Positions 22,517-35,392 of a DNA stretch of 64,000 bases are shown piece after piece. The notes under the pieces were generated by a model that searched no databases, was not told where the DNA came from, and worked only from the letters and a program-made list of their open reading frames with translations. The stretch's first letter is position 1. Each line of letters opens with the position of its first letter. Made by a program: the position numbers and the translations under genes. Origin of the DNA: Porpolomopsis calyptriformis (taxonomy: Eukaryota; Basidiomycota; Agaricomycetes; Agaricales; Hygrophoraceae). The stretch covers positions 310,001 through 374,000 of the forward strand of contig OX621167.1 of NCBI GenBank assembly GCA_951640195.1, in the 5' to 3' direction.

Positions 22517-25500
22517 GGGACCCATTATCAACAAAATGACCAAAATGCTGGCACAAAATTAATTCAAAATTCTTTGGGGGATCGTTAGGGCATCCAAATA
22601 CAATCAGTTTAAGCCATAAATTAAAAAAATCGGCGGTCCCATTCTTGAGATATATGTAAAATACTCCATTTATACCATTATGCAGCCCAGCTATTGTATT
22701 GCACTCTATAAATCACAATTTCATGTCCATTCGATAGGCACAGTGAACTAATGGTGGGCCCACAGAAAATTCCGATTTTTAGAGCATTTGGTATGTCGTG
22801 GTGGAAGATAGTAAGGTTTTAGGAGGAGGCATAAGTATAAGTAGCTATAGACTGCTCTAAAAATCGGGGTTTTATATTCAATCGATAGCCCCAGTGTCAT
22901 AGAGGTGGGGAATACAAAAATCCCGATTTATGGACCATTTGGGGTACTGCAATCAGTGATATAAGGGGTATGGGGGGGTATATCTCCAACTTATCACAGA
23001 GCTCTGTAAAAATCAGGATTTTATGTTCAATCAATAGCACTAGTGTCACAGATACTGGGAATACAAAAATCCTGATTTATAGACCATTTGGGGTACCGCA
23101 ATAAGCTATATAAGGGGTATGGGGGGGTATATCTCCAACTTATCACAGAGCTCTTTAAAAATCAGGATTTCATGTTCAATCGATAGCAGTAGTGTCATAG
23201 AGGCTCGGAAAACAAAATCCTGATGTATAGGCAGAATAAGGTACCGCAATAAGCCATATAAGGGGTATGGGGGGGTATATCTCCAACTTATTACAGAGGT
23301 CTTTAAAAACCTGGGTTTTATATTCAATCAATAGCCCCAGTGTCATAGAGGTGGGGAATACAAAAATCCTAAGTTATAGACCATTTGGGGTACCGCAATC
23401 AGTTATATAAGGGGTATGGGGGGGTATATCTCTAACTTATTACAGACATCTTTAAACATCATAATTTCATGTTCAATCAATAGCACTAGTGTCATAGATG
23501 CTCGGAATAACAATATATGGGTAGAATAAGGCACTCCAATAAGGTATATAAAGGGTATGAGGGAGTATATCTCCAACTTATCACAGACCTCTTTAAACAT
23601 CACAATTTCATGTTCAATCAATAGCACCAGTGTCATAGATGCTCGGAATAACAATATATGGTCAGAATGAGGTACTGCAATAAGCTATATAAGGGGTATG
23701 GGGGAGTATATCTCCAACTTATCACAGACCTCTTTAAACATCACAATTTCATGTTCAATCAATAGCACCAGTGTTACAGATGCTCGGAATGACAATATAT
23801 GGACAGAATGAGGCACTGCAATAAGCTATATAAGGGGTATAGGGGGGTATATCTCTAACTTATCACAGAGCTCTCTGAGCATCAGGATTTCATGTTCAAT
23901 CAATAGCACCAGTGTTACAAACATTGGGAATAGTCCAATCATCATGTGTAGATAGACTGGGGTGCCGCAAGAAGTATACAGGAGGTAGGGGGGGGTATAC
24001 CTTCAAGTTATCATAGAGCTCTCTGAGCATCAGGATTTCATGTTCAATCAATAGCATCAGTGTTATAAACATTGGGAATAGTCTAATCCTCATGTATGGA
24101 TTGACTAGGGTGCCGCAATAAGTATATAAGATATCATGGGGTGGTATACCTTTAACTTATCAGAGAGCTCTCTAAGCATCGGGATTTTATGTTAAATCAA
24201 CAGCATTAGTGTTACAAAGGTCAGGAGTAGTCTAATCCTCATGTGTGGAATGATTGGGGTATAGTATGTAAGAAGTATCGGATGATATACCTTCAACTTA
24301 TCACAGAGCTCTCCAAGTATCAGGATTTTATGTTCAATCAATAGCATGAGTATTACAAAGGTTAGGAATAGTTCAATCATCATGTGTGGATTAACTAGGG
24401 TGCCGCAATAAGTATACAACAGGTATGGGAGGGTATACCTTCAACTTATCAGAGAGCCCTCTAAGCATCAGGATTTTATGTTCAATCAATAGCATTGGTG
24501 CTACAAACATCAGGAGTAGTCCAATCCTCATGTGCGGAATAATTGGGGTACCGTAATTAGCATGCAAGAGGTATCAGAGGTTATACCTTCAACTTCTCAC
24601 CGAGCTCTCTAACCATCAGCATGTTATGTTCAATCAATAGCATTAGTGTGATAACATCCCAGAATAACCACATCCCCATGGGCAGACTGATTGGGGTACC
24701 ACAATGAGCAGTGTAACACATATAGGTAGAATAGACCTGTGAATATATAATCTTCAAATCGATACATTAGCTACTAGATTGCTCTGATCCTGGCTCATCT
24801 GTGTACTCTAATGAATCGGAATCGGATATCAGACTCTAAATCTGCCCGTTCCCTAGCAGCCTTGACTCTTGACTGACTTCTACCTACTATATGTCTTCCT
24901 GAACCTAAATCTTCTCTATCCGCATCTTTCCTAGCAGTGTTCATTCTTGACTGAGTCATCCGCACACCACTCACCCCCTTTCTTCCCTCGTCTTTCTGGG
25001 CAGCCTTGGCCTTTGAGCGAGTAACCCTAACCTGTTGCTCTTTCCCGCTCTCTGAACCTGAAGGATTGTTGTCTGCTTTCCGTCTCACAGGAGGCTTTCG
25101 TTTTTGGTAGATTTTGGCAGACTTTCGGCTCCGAATAGGTGGTTTTATCGATCTCCCCAAGGTTTCATCTAGTCGTCTCTGAAGTATATTCTTTGAAGCA
25201 TGAGGCCTTTTTAGGACCTGAGTTCATGGACGCGCAGCCACCTCTTTCCCAATTTCTTCAATCCAATAGAACTTTGAATTCGAAATAAAGTTGATCTTGC
25301 CTGATTTCATCCCCCATATGACTTGTTTCCCCTTTTTATTCGATAGGCCACCTACAGGAAGGCATTGTAACTGGCCAAATATGTTGTCCAATTCACGGCA
25401 GAGCTGATCACCTTCATCCATATCCCAATCCACAAGATATTGGTGGTAAGTGGAGATATATCCTCCAGGCTCGGTGTATGGTTTCCAGACTGAATTCTCT

Positions 25501-27653
25501 GGGATGTGGATAGTTTGTTCAGGGAAGAAGGTTGCCCGACGTGCTGAAAATGATAGATCACGGGAGTGACTCAAAGGAAGCTTTCCTTTAAGGCCACAGC
25601 TCAAAGGAAGGAATCGGCAACGGTCAATGCCTATGATATGCTGAATCGCAGGTACCGTCCAAGTCTCCATTGCTTCCTGAACTGTGGTTGGCTTGGGTAA
25701 AACACCTGCTGATGCAAACTGCTCTGCCAGACTTAGCCACAGCTGATGCATGAACTCAACAAACAACAGCTTCGTGTAAAGCAGTTCAGGAGCTTCCCAG
25801 TCATCATCCAACCCCCATTCCCTAAGGAAAATCTCTGGCTCGGTTTCCAACAGTTTCTGAATTCTTGACCAAGATGGATCGGGACCCCAAGGGCATGCAT
25901 CTTGCTGATACATTTGAATAAGGTGATATGGCTGGTTGGCTTGAGTTGCCTGTGGCTTCTTCAAGGACTGTCCATATGCTTGGATAACCTCAGCTGGATC
26001 CTCCTCCGGTAGTTCTCTTAGAGATAGCACTCCTTTCTTCAACTTGAGGTCGTGAAGAAAGAACATTCCGAACCTCCACATTATCAAACTGAAATGAAGG
26101 TCTCGCAACACATCATTCAAGAATGTGTGCTTTATCCTTGGCGTGACCATGGTGTGCTTAATCAGGTGGATGATAAGTGTAGCCATCATTCCATAGTTGC
26201 TTGGTCGATTTCGTGAAAGGTGTAGTTGGACATTTTGAAACTCTGCTAGCCTTCTTGCCAACAACTTGAAAAAGAGGCTCGACTTGATCCAAATGATAGG
26301 GTCAGACAACATATAGTCTTGTGCCTGGTAATCATTAGACATTTCTAGTTTGCAGTTATTTCGCTGCTTACCTTTTCAGACGCTACATCAAGAAGCTTTA
26401 TAATGGCTAACCCACTCCCTCTAACTTCTTCCCTAACGCCGAATGACTGCATTTGAGAAGATTGAAACAGCTTTTTCCAGTGATCACAACTAGTTATGAA
26501 TCGGTCATTTGTCTTGACTGCATCACAGTCATCACATAGGTAGTTCGTTTGGCCAGGAAGTCGCACCACCTCAAAGCAAAGGTTGTAGCTGGATCGGAAG
26601 CAAAGGTGTACAAGTCGACTTTTCTTCAACTTGGTTTCAGCCTGTCTCCCTCCATAAGCCCCAAACATGGCAGTATAATGGGTCGTTCCTTTTTTCATCC
26701 CCATAAGGTCGTACGAGTCGTCGATCCTATCTAACCTCCACAGCCCCACCAATGGCTCCTGATCCTCCCTAGAAGGAGGATGGTATGAAATCCCAAGATC
26801 AAGCAAGAGTTCTCCATGCGATCGGTCCTTCATATAATCCCAGTCCATGTTAGGAATCATCGAACAGAGTGCCTGATATATATTCTCAGTTGGGTGGTGC
26901 TGCTTAGAGAGCAGTTTGATACCTCGAGCATCTACAACAAAGAAAAAGGACCCGAATCGGCCTAGGAGATCGGGCTGGTTATTTATGATGTCGCAGAGAG
27001 TGGTTCGCATGGAAGAAAATGCTTCAGGTGTGAGGGGAATGGTCTTGGTCGTACGTCTTGTCCCTATTTTCCATTGGAGATTATTGACGCTTGTAGGAAG
27101 ATACTCCATAATTCCGGTGTAGTTGGCTAAAACCACTGGCAGAGCAGGCATGATCACTTGTGAGAACCACAACTCCTGTACCTCCCTTGGCATCAGAGTA
27201 GTCATTCTATGCGTTCCTGGGTCTTTCCTAATCATACGAGGGAAGAAGACGTAGGTGTTAAATTGGCCTGATCCTTGACCCATCTGCCTGAAATGGGTAT
27301 GTGGCAAGGCACTAAGTGGATACCTTTTAGACCTCTGCCTAGGATTTCGAGTGGTAGGTGGTTGTAGAACCTGGACATAGACATGATTGTTGACAGAGAA
27401 TGGAGGTTTGTCGTCTAACAGTGGAAGAAGCTGAATATTGATTAGACCAATGAACTGTGGTTTATGCGTGACCCATATGACGCTGTTGATATCCACCGAC
27501 ACTGACACTTCTTCATCGTCCAGGTTTACTCTATCCTTCTCCAAGTCGAAGTAGATGAATTTGTTGTTGCGTGCTTTACCTTTTACAAACACACCCTGGC
27601 TCTCTGATGTCCCTTCTACCCCTCCTGCCTCATCCAACATATCCTGAGCACCC
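22517..27653 (-). repeat. Left arm of a 15.5-kb inverted-repeat element
   Basis: The outer end AGGGACCCATTATCAAC is repeated in reverse complement at the outer end of the right arm (about 37966-37979). From there inward the two arms match, first through ~340 bp of unique sequence, then the ~145-bp satellite, then coding DNA, as far as about 27653 in the left arm and 30091 in the right. Predicted proteins of the arms are identical over the 372-residue and 121-residue segments. No target duplication is visible: the left flank is pol of Gypsy D and the right flank is unrelated AT-rich DNA. Confidence 0.85.
22860..24720. repeat. ~145-bp tandem satellite, left arm (about 12 units)
   Basis: Units contain CTCCAACTTATCACAGAGCT, TTCATGTTCAATCAATAGCA and ATATAAGGGGTATGGGGG. 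Successive copies of the first phrase start near 22985, 23131, 23279, 23431, 23571, 23711, 23852, 24002, 24150, 24294, 24438 and 24590, a period of 140-152 bp. Outer units are alike, while inner ones drift (TATCTCC becomes TACCTTC). The short open frames in it are repeat artefacts. The same array, inverted, forms the right arm. Confidence 0.85.
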
Positions 27654-30087
27654 ATCATAGTCACATCTGGGTTGTCCATAGCTGGTAGGGAATTCGGCAC
27701 CTCAGAAGAATGAGAAGATAATGAGGATGGGTATGCAACTGGAGATGATGGTAAACATCCACTTGCTTGATCACTTGAATCCCAGTGTGGAAGAAGGTGG
27801 TCATTGAGGAGAACCGGTTCCTGGTTATTGAACATAGAGAAAAAATCGGCCTGCAACCTATAGCCTCTATCCCTCCAGATACTCCAGTGCTTGCCCAATA
27901 CAAGCATTCCATTGGTGTCAAAGGTCCACGTGTTTGGAATGATATCAGCTTGATCCTCAGAGCAAACCAACATAGCTGATTCGTAGTCATCAAAAGGCCA
28001 CTCATCAATGCTTGTTGCTAATGCTTCTTCACCCCCATTCCCATTTAGCTCAACCTCTGGAAGTTGGATTTCAGGTAGAGACCTTCTGGAAGGCTGAGGT
28101 GGTAGGTTGATTACAATGGAATCATCATCGTTGTCATCATTGTCATCGTTATTGTCATTGTCATTGTCATTGTCATTGTGATTGTTGTCGTCATTGCTGG
28201 CATTGCCATCCTTGTCGTGACTATCCAGAAGATGGCCTAGTTGATTAATATAGGTAGCCTCTTTAGATTGATTATCACAGGTAATCAGAATGAGATAATA
28301 CTCACACTTCATATGAGCAGTTGCAAGCGCAAGTGCTATTACCTCGAAACGCTTGAATTTTAAAAGCCCAGCCTTTATATCATTCACAACCTCAGAATTG
28401 GGTTCCATGGAATACCAAAGCAGGGTCTGAGTCTTGTTCCAGAAGTCATATGATTTTTGTACAGTTTGAAGTGCAGTGAGAAATATTCTCTCTCGCATCG
28501 CATGAATGCATTGCAATTTGGGTGCAAGTGGGTGTTGGTTAATGTCTGTGGAATACATCCAACCATTATCAAAGATTTCTTGGCAAAGCGATGCCATCCA
28601 GGAACCAGTGTCAGCCTCACTCTGTTGAAATATGTATATGAATATGCTTCTTCTGTATAGAAACAAGATTTTCACCGTATTCCAATTTGGTTTGATTACT
28701 TGGGGACCTCGCTCATCCAACTCACTACCCAGGATCCACCCAAACACATTAGCAATAGCCCTCCAATAGTAGTTGCCATTCCACTCCATCCAATCTGAGT
28801 ACATATTGGTTTTGAGTGGAGCTCCATGGCTAAAAACAAGAACCTTCTCCTGCTGGTAATCAAATAAAGCTAGCCTTTGGGTTGCAGAAGATTGCCATGA
28901 TAGTGGAGGGAAAAATAACACAGGCTTTTTCGGGATAGCAACGTGAGGTGGAAGAAGGAGAGTTTTATGGATTTCGGTAGATAGGATGTCTTCTTCTTCT
29001 CTTATTACCCTGCTCACCGTTTCCGAGTCTAGATAGTAGGAATATCTCTGAGATAGCATCTGGGGTTGAATGGACATATACCATGATTTCAAAAGGTAAA
29101 TTTCTATGACCGCATGATCCAGGTGGTTTCCAGGCTTAGCAGATCCCAATGATTGACAAGCTGAAGCCCATATCCTTGGATCTGCTAGCTTCATGTCTAA
29201 TATCCTTGATGAGTCTAATCACCACCAATAATATAAGAACATACCTATAAAAAGCTCTTGCTCAGATCGTGGTAGATTCAATCGAATGGCATTTTTTGCT
29301 AGTAAATGAGAATGAGCGCTGTCACTTTCACTGGATCCAATGAAATCTGATCCATTATTGCTAGCTGGCGATGATGATCGGCTTGTTGAGCTTCTAAAAG
29401 TTTAGTATTTAACCTAACATTTCGAATGATAGATTTATTCACCGGTGTCTGGTTTCAAATCGCGAGTTGTTCCTTCTAATATCCACCGAAGGCTCTGAAG
29501 GAGAGCTATAATCACTAAACCTAACCAGTATTAATACGCAAGTATCTTATGATTTCTCTTAAAATACATACCATGCTTTCGCCACCTGGAAAATAAATAA
29601 ATGTAAGTTATTATTGTCATAGGTTAATTGAGACATACAGCATCATTATCCTTTCTACTTATTGCGTTTTGGACCCTTGAAGGACCTGGCTGGGGACCTA
29701 AGGGAGCCAATGGAGGTATCGATATATATTGCTGATCCAAATTCTGGATGTTAAGATGATTTAGGCTAATTAACGTTGTCTGTAATAACGTGAGTACTTT
29801 AACCTTGAAAACAGATATACACTTACTGAGTATACTGGCTTTTTGTTGATTAATATATGTTTTTTGGAAGGCATATGTTTTTCTCCTAGCATCGGTATTG
29901 GCATTGGCATCTTCTCTGCACAAGGCATATTCAGGATATTACGTATATCACTATCATCTGAACCACTAGAAGTCGAATCCCCTTCCTGGTTTATTATGGT
30001 TTTATTAGCCTTGTAATGATTTAATTGTGTGAATCGAATTAGATACATAACTACTAGGGATAGGCTTACCTTGGCTAGTGAGGACAT
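24795..30087 (-). CDS. Large unknown protein of the palindromic element, left copy
   Basis: Eight exons splice in phase: 30087-30070, 30009-29827, 29779-29639, 29585-29572, 29520-29443, 29393-29245, 29196-26372, and 26324 to a TGA at 25226-25224. This gives 1,502 residues. After the TGA the same frame stays open for another 142 residues to 24795, a basic tail with repeated SRVKAARE-like units. The N-terminal third is Ser-rich; near the middle is an Asp/Asn run encoded by a GTCATT-type microsatellite, then conserved-looking parts such as GRFGSFFFVVDARGIKLL and a Cys pair in YLCDDCDAVKTND. The last 370 residues are Trp-rich. I recognise no domain and no transposase catalytic set. The ATG lies only a few bases from the inverted-copy junction, so the true 5' end may be lost. 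Confidence 0.6.
28110..28205. repeat. Trinucleotide/hexanucleotide microsatellite within the large gene
   Basis: Runs of GTCATT and GTTGTCATC units on the plus strand encode an Asp/Asn-rich tract on the minus strand. Such tracts vary in length easily; this one lies in the part of the gene not present in the right arm. Confidence 0.7.
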
Positions 30088-30105
30088 AGCTATGATCCTC
30101 AGGAT

Positions 30106-33100
30106 ATGTTGGATGAGGCGGGAGGGGTGGAAGGGACATCAGAGAGCCAGGGTGTGTTTGTAAAAGGTAAAGCACGCAACAACAAATTCATCTACTTCGA
30201 CTTGGAGAAGGATAGAGTAAACCTGGATGATGAAGAAGTGTCAGTGTCAGTGGATATCAACAGCGTCATATGGGTCACGCATAAACCACAGTTCATTGGT
30301 CCAATCAATATTCAGCTTCTTCCACTGTTAGACGACAAACCTCCATTCTCTATCAACAATCATGTCTATGTCCAGGTTCTACAACCACCTACCACTCGAA
30401 ATCCTAGGCAGAGGTCTAAAAGGTATCCACTTAGTGCCTTGCCACATACCCATTTCAGGCAGATGGGTCAAGGATCAGGCCAATTTAACACCTACGTCTT
30501 CTTCCCTCGTATGATTAGGAAAGACCCAGGAACACATAGAATGACTACTCTGATGCCAAGGGAGGTACAGGAGTTGTGGTTCTCACAAGTGATCATGCCT
30601 GCTCTGCCAGTGGTTTTAGCCAACTACACCGGAATTATGGAGTATCTTCCTACAAGCGTCAATAATCTCCAATGGAAAATAGGGACAAGACGTACGACCA
30701 AGACCATTCCCCTCACACCTGAAGCATTTTCTTCCATGCGAACCACTCTCTGCGACATCATAAATAACCAGCCCGATCTCCTAGGCCGATTCGGGTCCTT
30801 TTTCTTTGTTGTAGATGCTCGAGGTATCAAACTGCTCTCTAAGCAGCACCACCCAACTGAGAATATATATCAGGCACTCTGTTCGATGATTCCTAACATG
30901 GACTGGGATTATATGAAGGACCGATGTCATGATCCCAAACTGATTTGGTATCAAACTTAACCAAAGATCATGCATTCAGCAAGTAGCATCCATAGCTCAA
31001 ATATCCTTTATCTTATCTTATCTTATCTTATCTTAGATAAGATATCACTGTCCCTCACACATTATCTTATCTCAGATAAGATACACCACTATCTTTACTT
31101 ATGCTATCTTATCATGGACAATAGCATTCTTCCCCATTATTCTCTGAGTCAGAATGACTCATATCCCATTTTTCTATTGTTCTGTCATCACTCCATTGTT
31201 CTCTGAGTCACTATGACTCATATTAATCTCCTCCATTGTTCTCCTCATTGTCTGACTCATAGTGAGTCACAATTCAAACTCCTCATTGTTCTTTTATCCA
31301 TTGTTCTTATTTCCTATTGTTCTCACTGCCCATTGTTCTCAAACATATATAAAGGGCCCCCTTTTCACCAGTGAGGAGTTAAGTTCACTTCCAGTTCACT
31401 TTTACCCCACTTTATCCCCCCCCTCCCCCACTCTCCCCTTTCCCTTGAACTCACCCCTAGTACTCAGTACCTAGTACTACCTCTTATTGATACTACTTGT
31501 CTGTAGTCAATACATCCAATCTAGTCTAGTCTATTAAGCTTATACCCTGTGTGATTTCGCCTAAGCCTTCTTACGTTAAGAACCAACTTAGGAATCACCC
31601 CTTGACGTATTTCTGTAAGTTGAAGATAGCCACCGAGGACTATCTTATCTTACTTCAGCCCCTGCTTATTCATCACATTCTCTAAGTCTCAGTCCTTATT
31701 GGAGAGAGACCTCACTGTGATACGTATTCTTCTAAGTCAGCCGTTGACTTCATTCTTGCTCTCCCAGTCAATACTATCCATTAGGTTTGGATAGCCTGCT
31801 CATCTGTACATCCTAGCCAAGGATTACTTAAGCCCCATCAAAGGAGGAAGTGTCCATTACTCAATCAATTCACATCTCCCCCGAACAACTAGGACTTACT
31901 TGATTAACGTACAACTCCAGTAGTTCTAGAAGTGAAGTATTTATATTCCACCTGATACCGATCGCATGGAGAACTCTTGCTTGATCTTGGGATTTCATAC
32001 CATCCTCCTTCTAGGGAGGATCAGGAGCTATTGGTAGGGCTGTGGAGGTTAGATAGGATTGACAACTCGTATGACCTTATGGGGATGAAAAAAGGAACGA
32101 CCCATTATACTGCCATGTTTGGGGCTTATGGAGGGAGACAGGCTGAAACCAAGTTGAAGAAAAGTCGACTTGTACACCTTTGCTTCCGATCCAGCTACAA
32201 CCTTTGCTTTGAGGTGGTGCGACTTCCTGGCCAAACGAACTACCTATGTGATGACTGTGATGCAGTCAAGACAAATGACCGATTCATGACTAGTTGTGAT
32301 CACTGGAAAAAGCTGTTTCAATCTTCTCAAATGCAGTCATTCGGCATTAGGGAAGAAGTTAGAGGGAGTGGGTTAGCCATTATAAAGCTTCTTGATGTAG
32401 CGTCTGAAAAGGTAAGCAGCGAAATAACTGCAAACTAGAAATGTCTAATGATTACCAGGCACAAGACTATATGTTGTCTGACCCTATCATTTGGATCAAG
32501 TCGAGCCTCTTTTTCAAGTTGTTGGCAAGAAGGCTAGCAGAGTTTCAAAATGTCCAACTACACCTTTCACGAAATCGACCAAGCAACTATGGAATGATGG
32601 CTACACTTATCATCCACCTGATTAAGCACACCATGGTCACGCCAAGGATAAAGCACACATTCTTGAATGATGTGTTGCGAGACCTTCATTTCAGTTTGAT
32701 AATGTGGAGGTTCGGAATGTTCTTTCTTCACGACCTCAAGTTGAAGAAAGGAGTGCTATCTCTAAGAGAACTACCGGAGGAGGATCCAGCTGAGGTTATC
32801 CAAGCATATGGACAGTCCTTGAAGAAGCCACAGGCAACTCAAGCCAACCAGCCATATCACCTTATTCAAATGTATCAGCAAGATGCATGCCCTTGGGGTC
32901 CCGATCCATCTTGGTCAAGAATTCAGAAACTGTTGGAAACCGAGCCAGAGATTTTCCTTAGGGAATGGGGGTTGGATGATGACTGGGAAGCTCCTGAACT
33001 GCTTTACACGAAGCTGTTGTTTGTTGAGTTCATGCATCAGCTGTGGCTAAGTCTGGCAGAGCAGTTTGCATCAGCAGGTGTTTTACCCAAGCCAACCACA

Positions 33101-33988
33101 GTTCAGGAAGCAATGGAGACTTGGACGGTACCTGCGATTCAGCATATCATAGGCATTGACCGTTGCCGATTCCTTCCTTTGAGCTGTGGCCTTAAAGGAA
33201 AGCTTCCTTTGAGTCACTCCCGTGATCTATCATTTTCAGCACGTCGGGCAACCTTCTTCCCTGAACAAACTATCCACATCCCAGAGAATTCAGTCTGGAA
33301 ACCATACACCGAGCCTGGAGGATATATCTCCACTTACCACCAATATCTTGTGGATTGGGATATGGATGAAGGTGATCAGCTCTGCCGTGAATTGGACAAC
33401 ATATTTGGCCAGTTACAATGCCTTCCTGTAGGTGGCCTATCGAATAAAAAGGGGAAACAAGTCATATGGGGGATGAAATCAGGCAAGATCAACTTTATTT
33501 CGAATTCAAAGTTCTATTGGATTGAAGAAATTGGGAAAGAGGTGGCTGCGCGTCCATGAACTCAGGTCCTAAAAAGGCCTCATGCTTCAAAGAATATACT
33601 TCAGAGACGACTAGATGAAACCTTGGGGAGATCGATAAAACCACCTATTCGGAGCCGAAAGTCTGCCAAAATCTACCAAAAACGAAAGCCTCCTGTGAGA
33701 CGGAAAGCAGACAACAATCCTTCAGGTTCAGAGAGCGGGAAAGAGCAACAGGTTAGGGTTACTCGCTCAAAGGCCAAGGCTGCCCAGAAAGACGAGGGAA
33801 GAAAGGGGGTGAGTGGTGTGCGGATGACTCAGTCAAGAATGAACACTGCTAGGAAAGATGCGGATAGAGAAGATTTAGGTTCAGGAAGACATATAGTAGG
33901 TAGAAGTCAGTCAAGAGTCAAGGCTGCTAGGGAACGGGCAGATTTAGAGTCTGATATCCGATTCCGATTCATTAGAGTACACAGATGA
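30106..33988 (+). pseudogene. Right-arm copy of the large unknown gene, 5' truncated and interrupted
   Basis: Starts inside the coding region (MLDEAGGVEGTSESQ, about residue 710 of the left protein) and continues in step with the left copy to 33988. A solo LTR at 30925-31956 splits it between WDYMKDR and the next residues. Beyond the LTR, coding resumes near 31962, a 47-nt intron at about 32411-32457 is kept, and the last exon ends at the same TGA (33557-33559), followed by the same open basic tail to 33988. Only a few residue changes separate the copies (Pro/Leu, Asp/Asn, Ile/Met, Val/Ile). The N-terminal half and the promoter are missing, so this copy is dead. Confidence 0.8.
30925..31956 (+). 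mobile_element. Solo LTR (about 1,032 bp) in the right arm
   Basis: Flanked by ACCGA at 30920-30924 and 31957-31961; the uninterrupted left arm has the same site once. It starts TGTCATGATCC, has a TATA box TATATAAA near 31346 on the plus strand, and many CCATTGTTCT and GAGTCATAGTGACTCA-type motifs upstream of it, as enhancer-like repeats in a U3 would. It ends CCACCTGAT; the exact last base is uncertain because the target and the end share bases. No coding frame. Confidence 0.8.
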
Positions 33989-35337
33989 GCCAGGATCAGA
34001 GCAATCTAGTAGCTAATGTATCGATTTGAAGATTATATATTCACAGGTCTATTCTACCTATATGTGTTACACTGCTCATTGTGGTACCCCAATCAGTCTG
34101 CCCATGGGGATGTGGTTATTCTGGGATGTTATCACACTAATGCTATTGATTGAACATAACATGCTGATGGTTAGAGAGCTCGGTGAGAAGTTGAAGGTAT
34201 AACCTCTGATACCTCTTGCATGCTAATTACGGTACCCCAATTATTCCGCACATGAGGATTGGACTACTCCTGATGTTTGTAGCACCAATGCTATTGATTG
34301 AACATAAAATCCTGATGCTTAGAGGGCTCTCTGATAAGTTGAAGGTATACCCTCCCATACCTGTTGTATACTTATTGCGGCACCCTAGTTAATCCACACA
34401 TGATGATTGAACTATTCCTAACCTTTGTAATACTCATGCTATTGATTGAACATAAAATCCTGATACTCGGAGAGCTCTGTGATAAGTTGAAGGTATATCA
34501 TCCGATACTTCTTACATACTATACCCCAATCATTCCACACATGAGGATTAGACTACTCCTGACCTTTGTAACACTAATGCTGTTGATTTAACATAAAATC
34601 CTGATGATTAGAGAGCTCTCTGATAAGTTAAAGGTATACCACCCCATGATATCTTATATACTTATTGCGGCACCTGTCACAACTGTAGTTGCAAGTCTTT
34701 TCGTCAATCACAAGGCAGGCCTTGGAGCTTAATAAGTCTAGTAGGATGTAGAAGAAAGTTCTGACGGGGACGTCCTCGTAAAGGGTGATTATTCCTTCTG
34801 AGTTTAGTTTTACTTCTACAAAGAAGTTGTTCTGCAAGTTAAATCCATTGCGTGCCTCTGCTGAGAGTTTAGGGAATATGGGCATGAACAATTGGCTCAG
34901 TAGTTATGGGTTTATGTTTCTCTTTTCTTGTTCTGATGGAAAAGAAGTCTGATGATTCTGATTGCGTTCGTGCTACTACAAGTAATCTCACAGGAGGACG
35001 AAGTGATGATCCGCTTCGCCCTCAGGGTTTATATAGTATTTCTAAAATGGGAGTCATTTATGAGTCAGCCTCCGCAGTCACCCCATTTTCTATTGTTCAC
35101 AGCCTTCAATTAAGGTTTGCCATTGTTCCTAGTCATTCTGCAAAAGGCTGTGTGCTTCTGATGACTCAATTCTATTGGGCATAGCCTTCCACAGTATGAG
35201 GCTGTGTTATCTCATGACTGGTTTCTATTGTTCTTCTGGTCATGAGATCGCTGTTGTTTCTATCTCTTGCCCGGCGTATCGGGTTTCTCTTCTTTGACTG
35301 AGGAACCTCCTTTTGGTCTTCCCTTTGTGTCTGAGCA

Positions 35338-35345
35338 TATAAAAG
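35338..35345 (+). promoter_or_regulatory. TATA box of the antisense gene in LTR copy 2
   Basis: TATAAAAG, 55 bp before the ATG at 35393, in the same context as in LTR copy 1. Confidence 0.55.
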
Positions 35346-35392
35346 GTGTGGGGTTGTATCCCTACACTTCAGTTCAATCCTTGTCAATCATC

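Noticed and set aside
24795..30087. Starship, KDZ/TET-JBP or Polinton identity for the large element
   Set aside because: No DUF3435-type tyrosine recombinase, no 2OG-dioxygenase HxD motif, no DNA polymerase B or capsid motif was seen in the protein; the element is also much smaller than Starships or Polintons.
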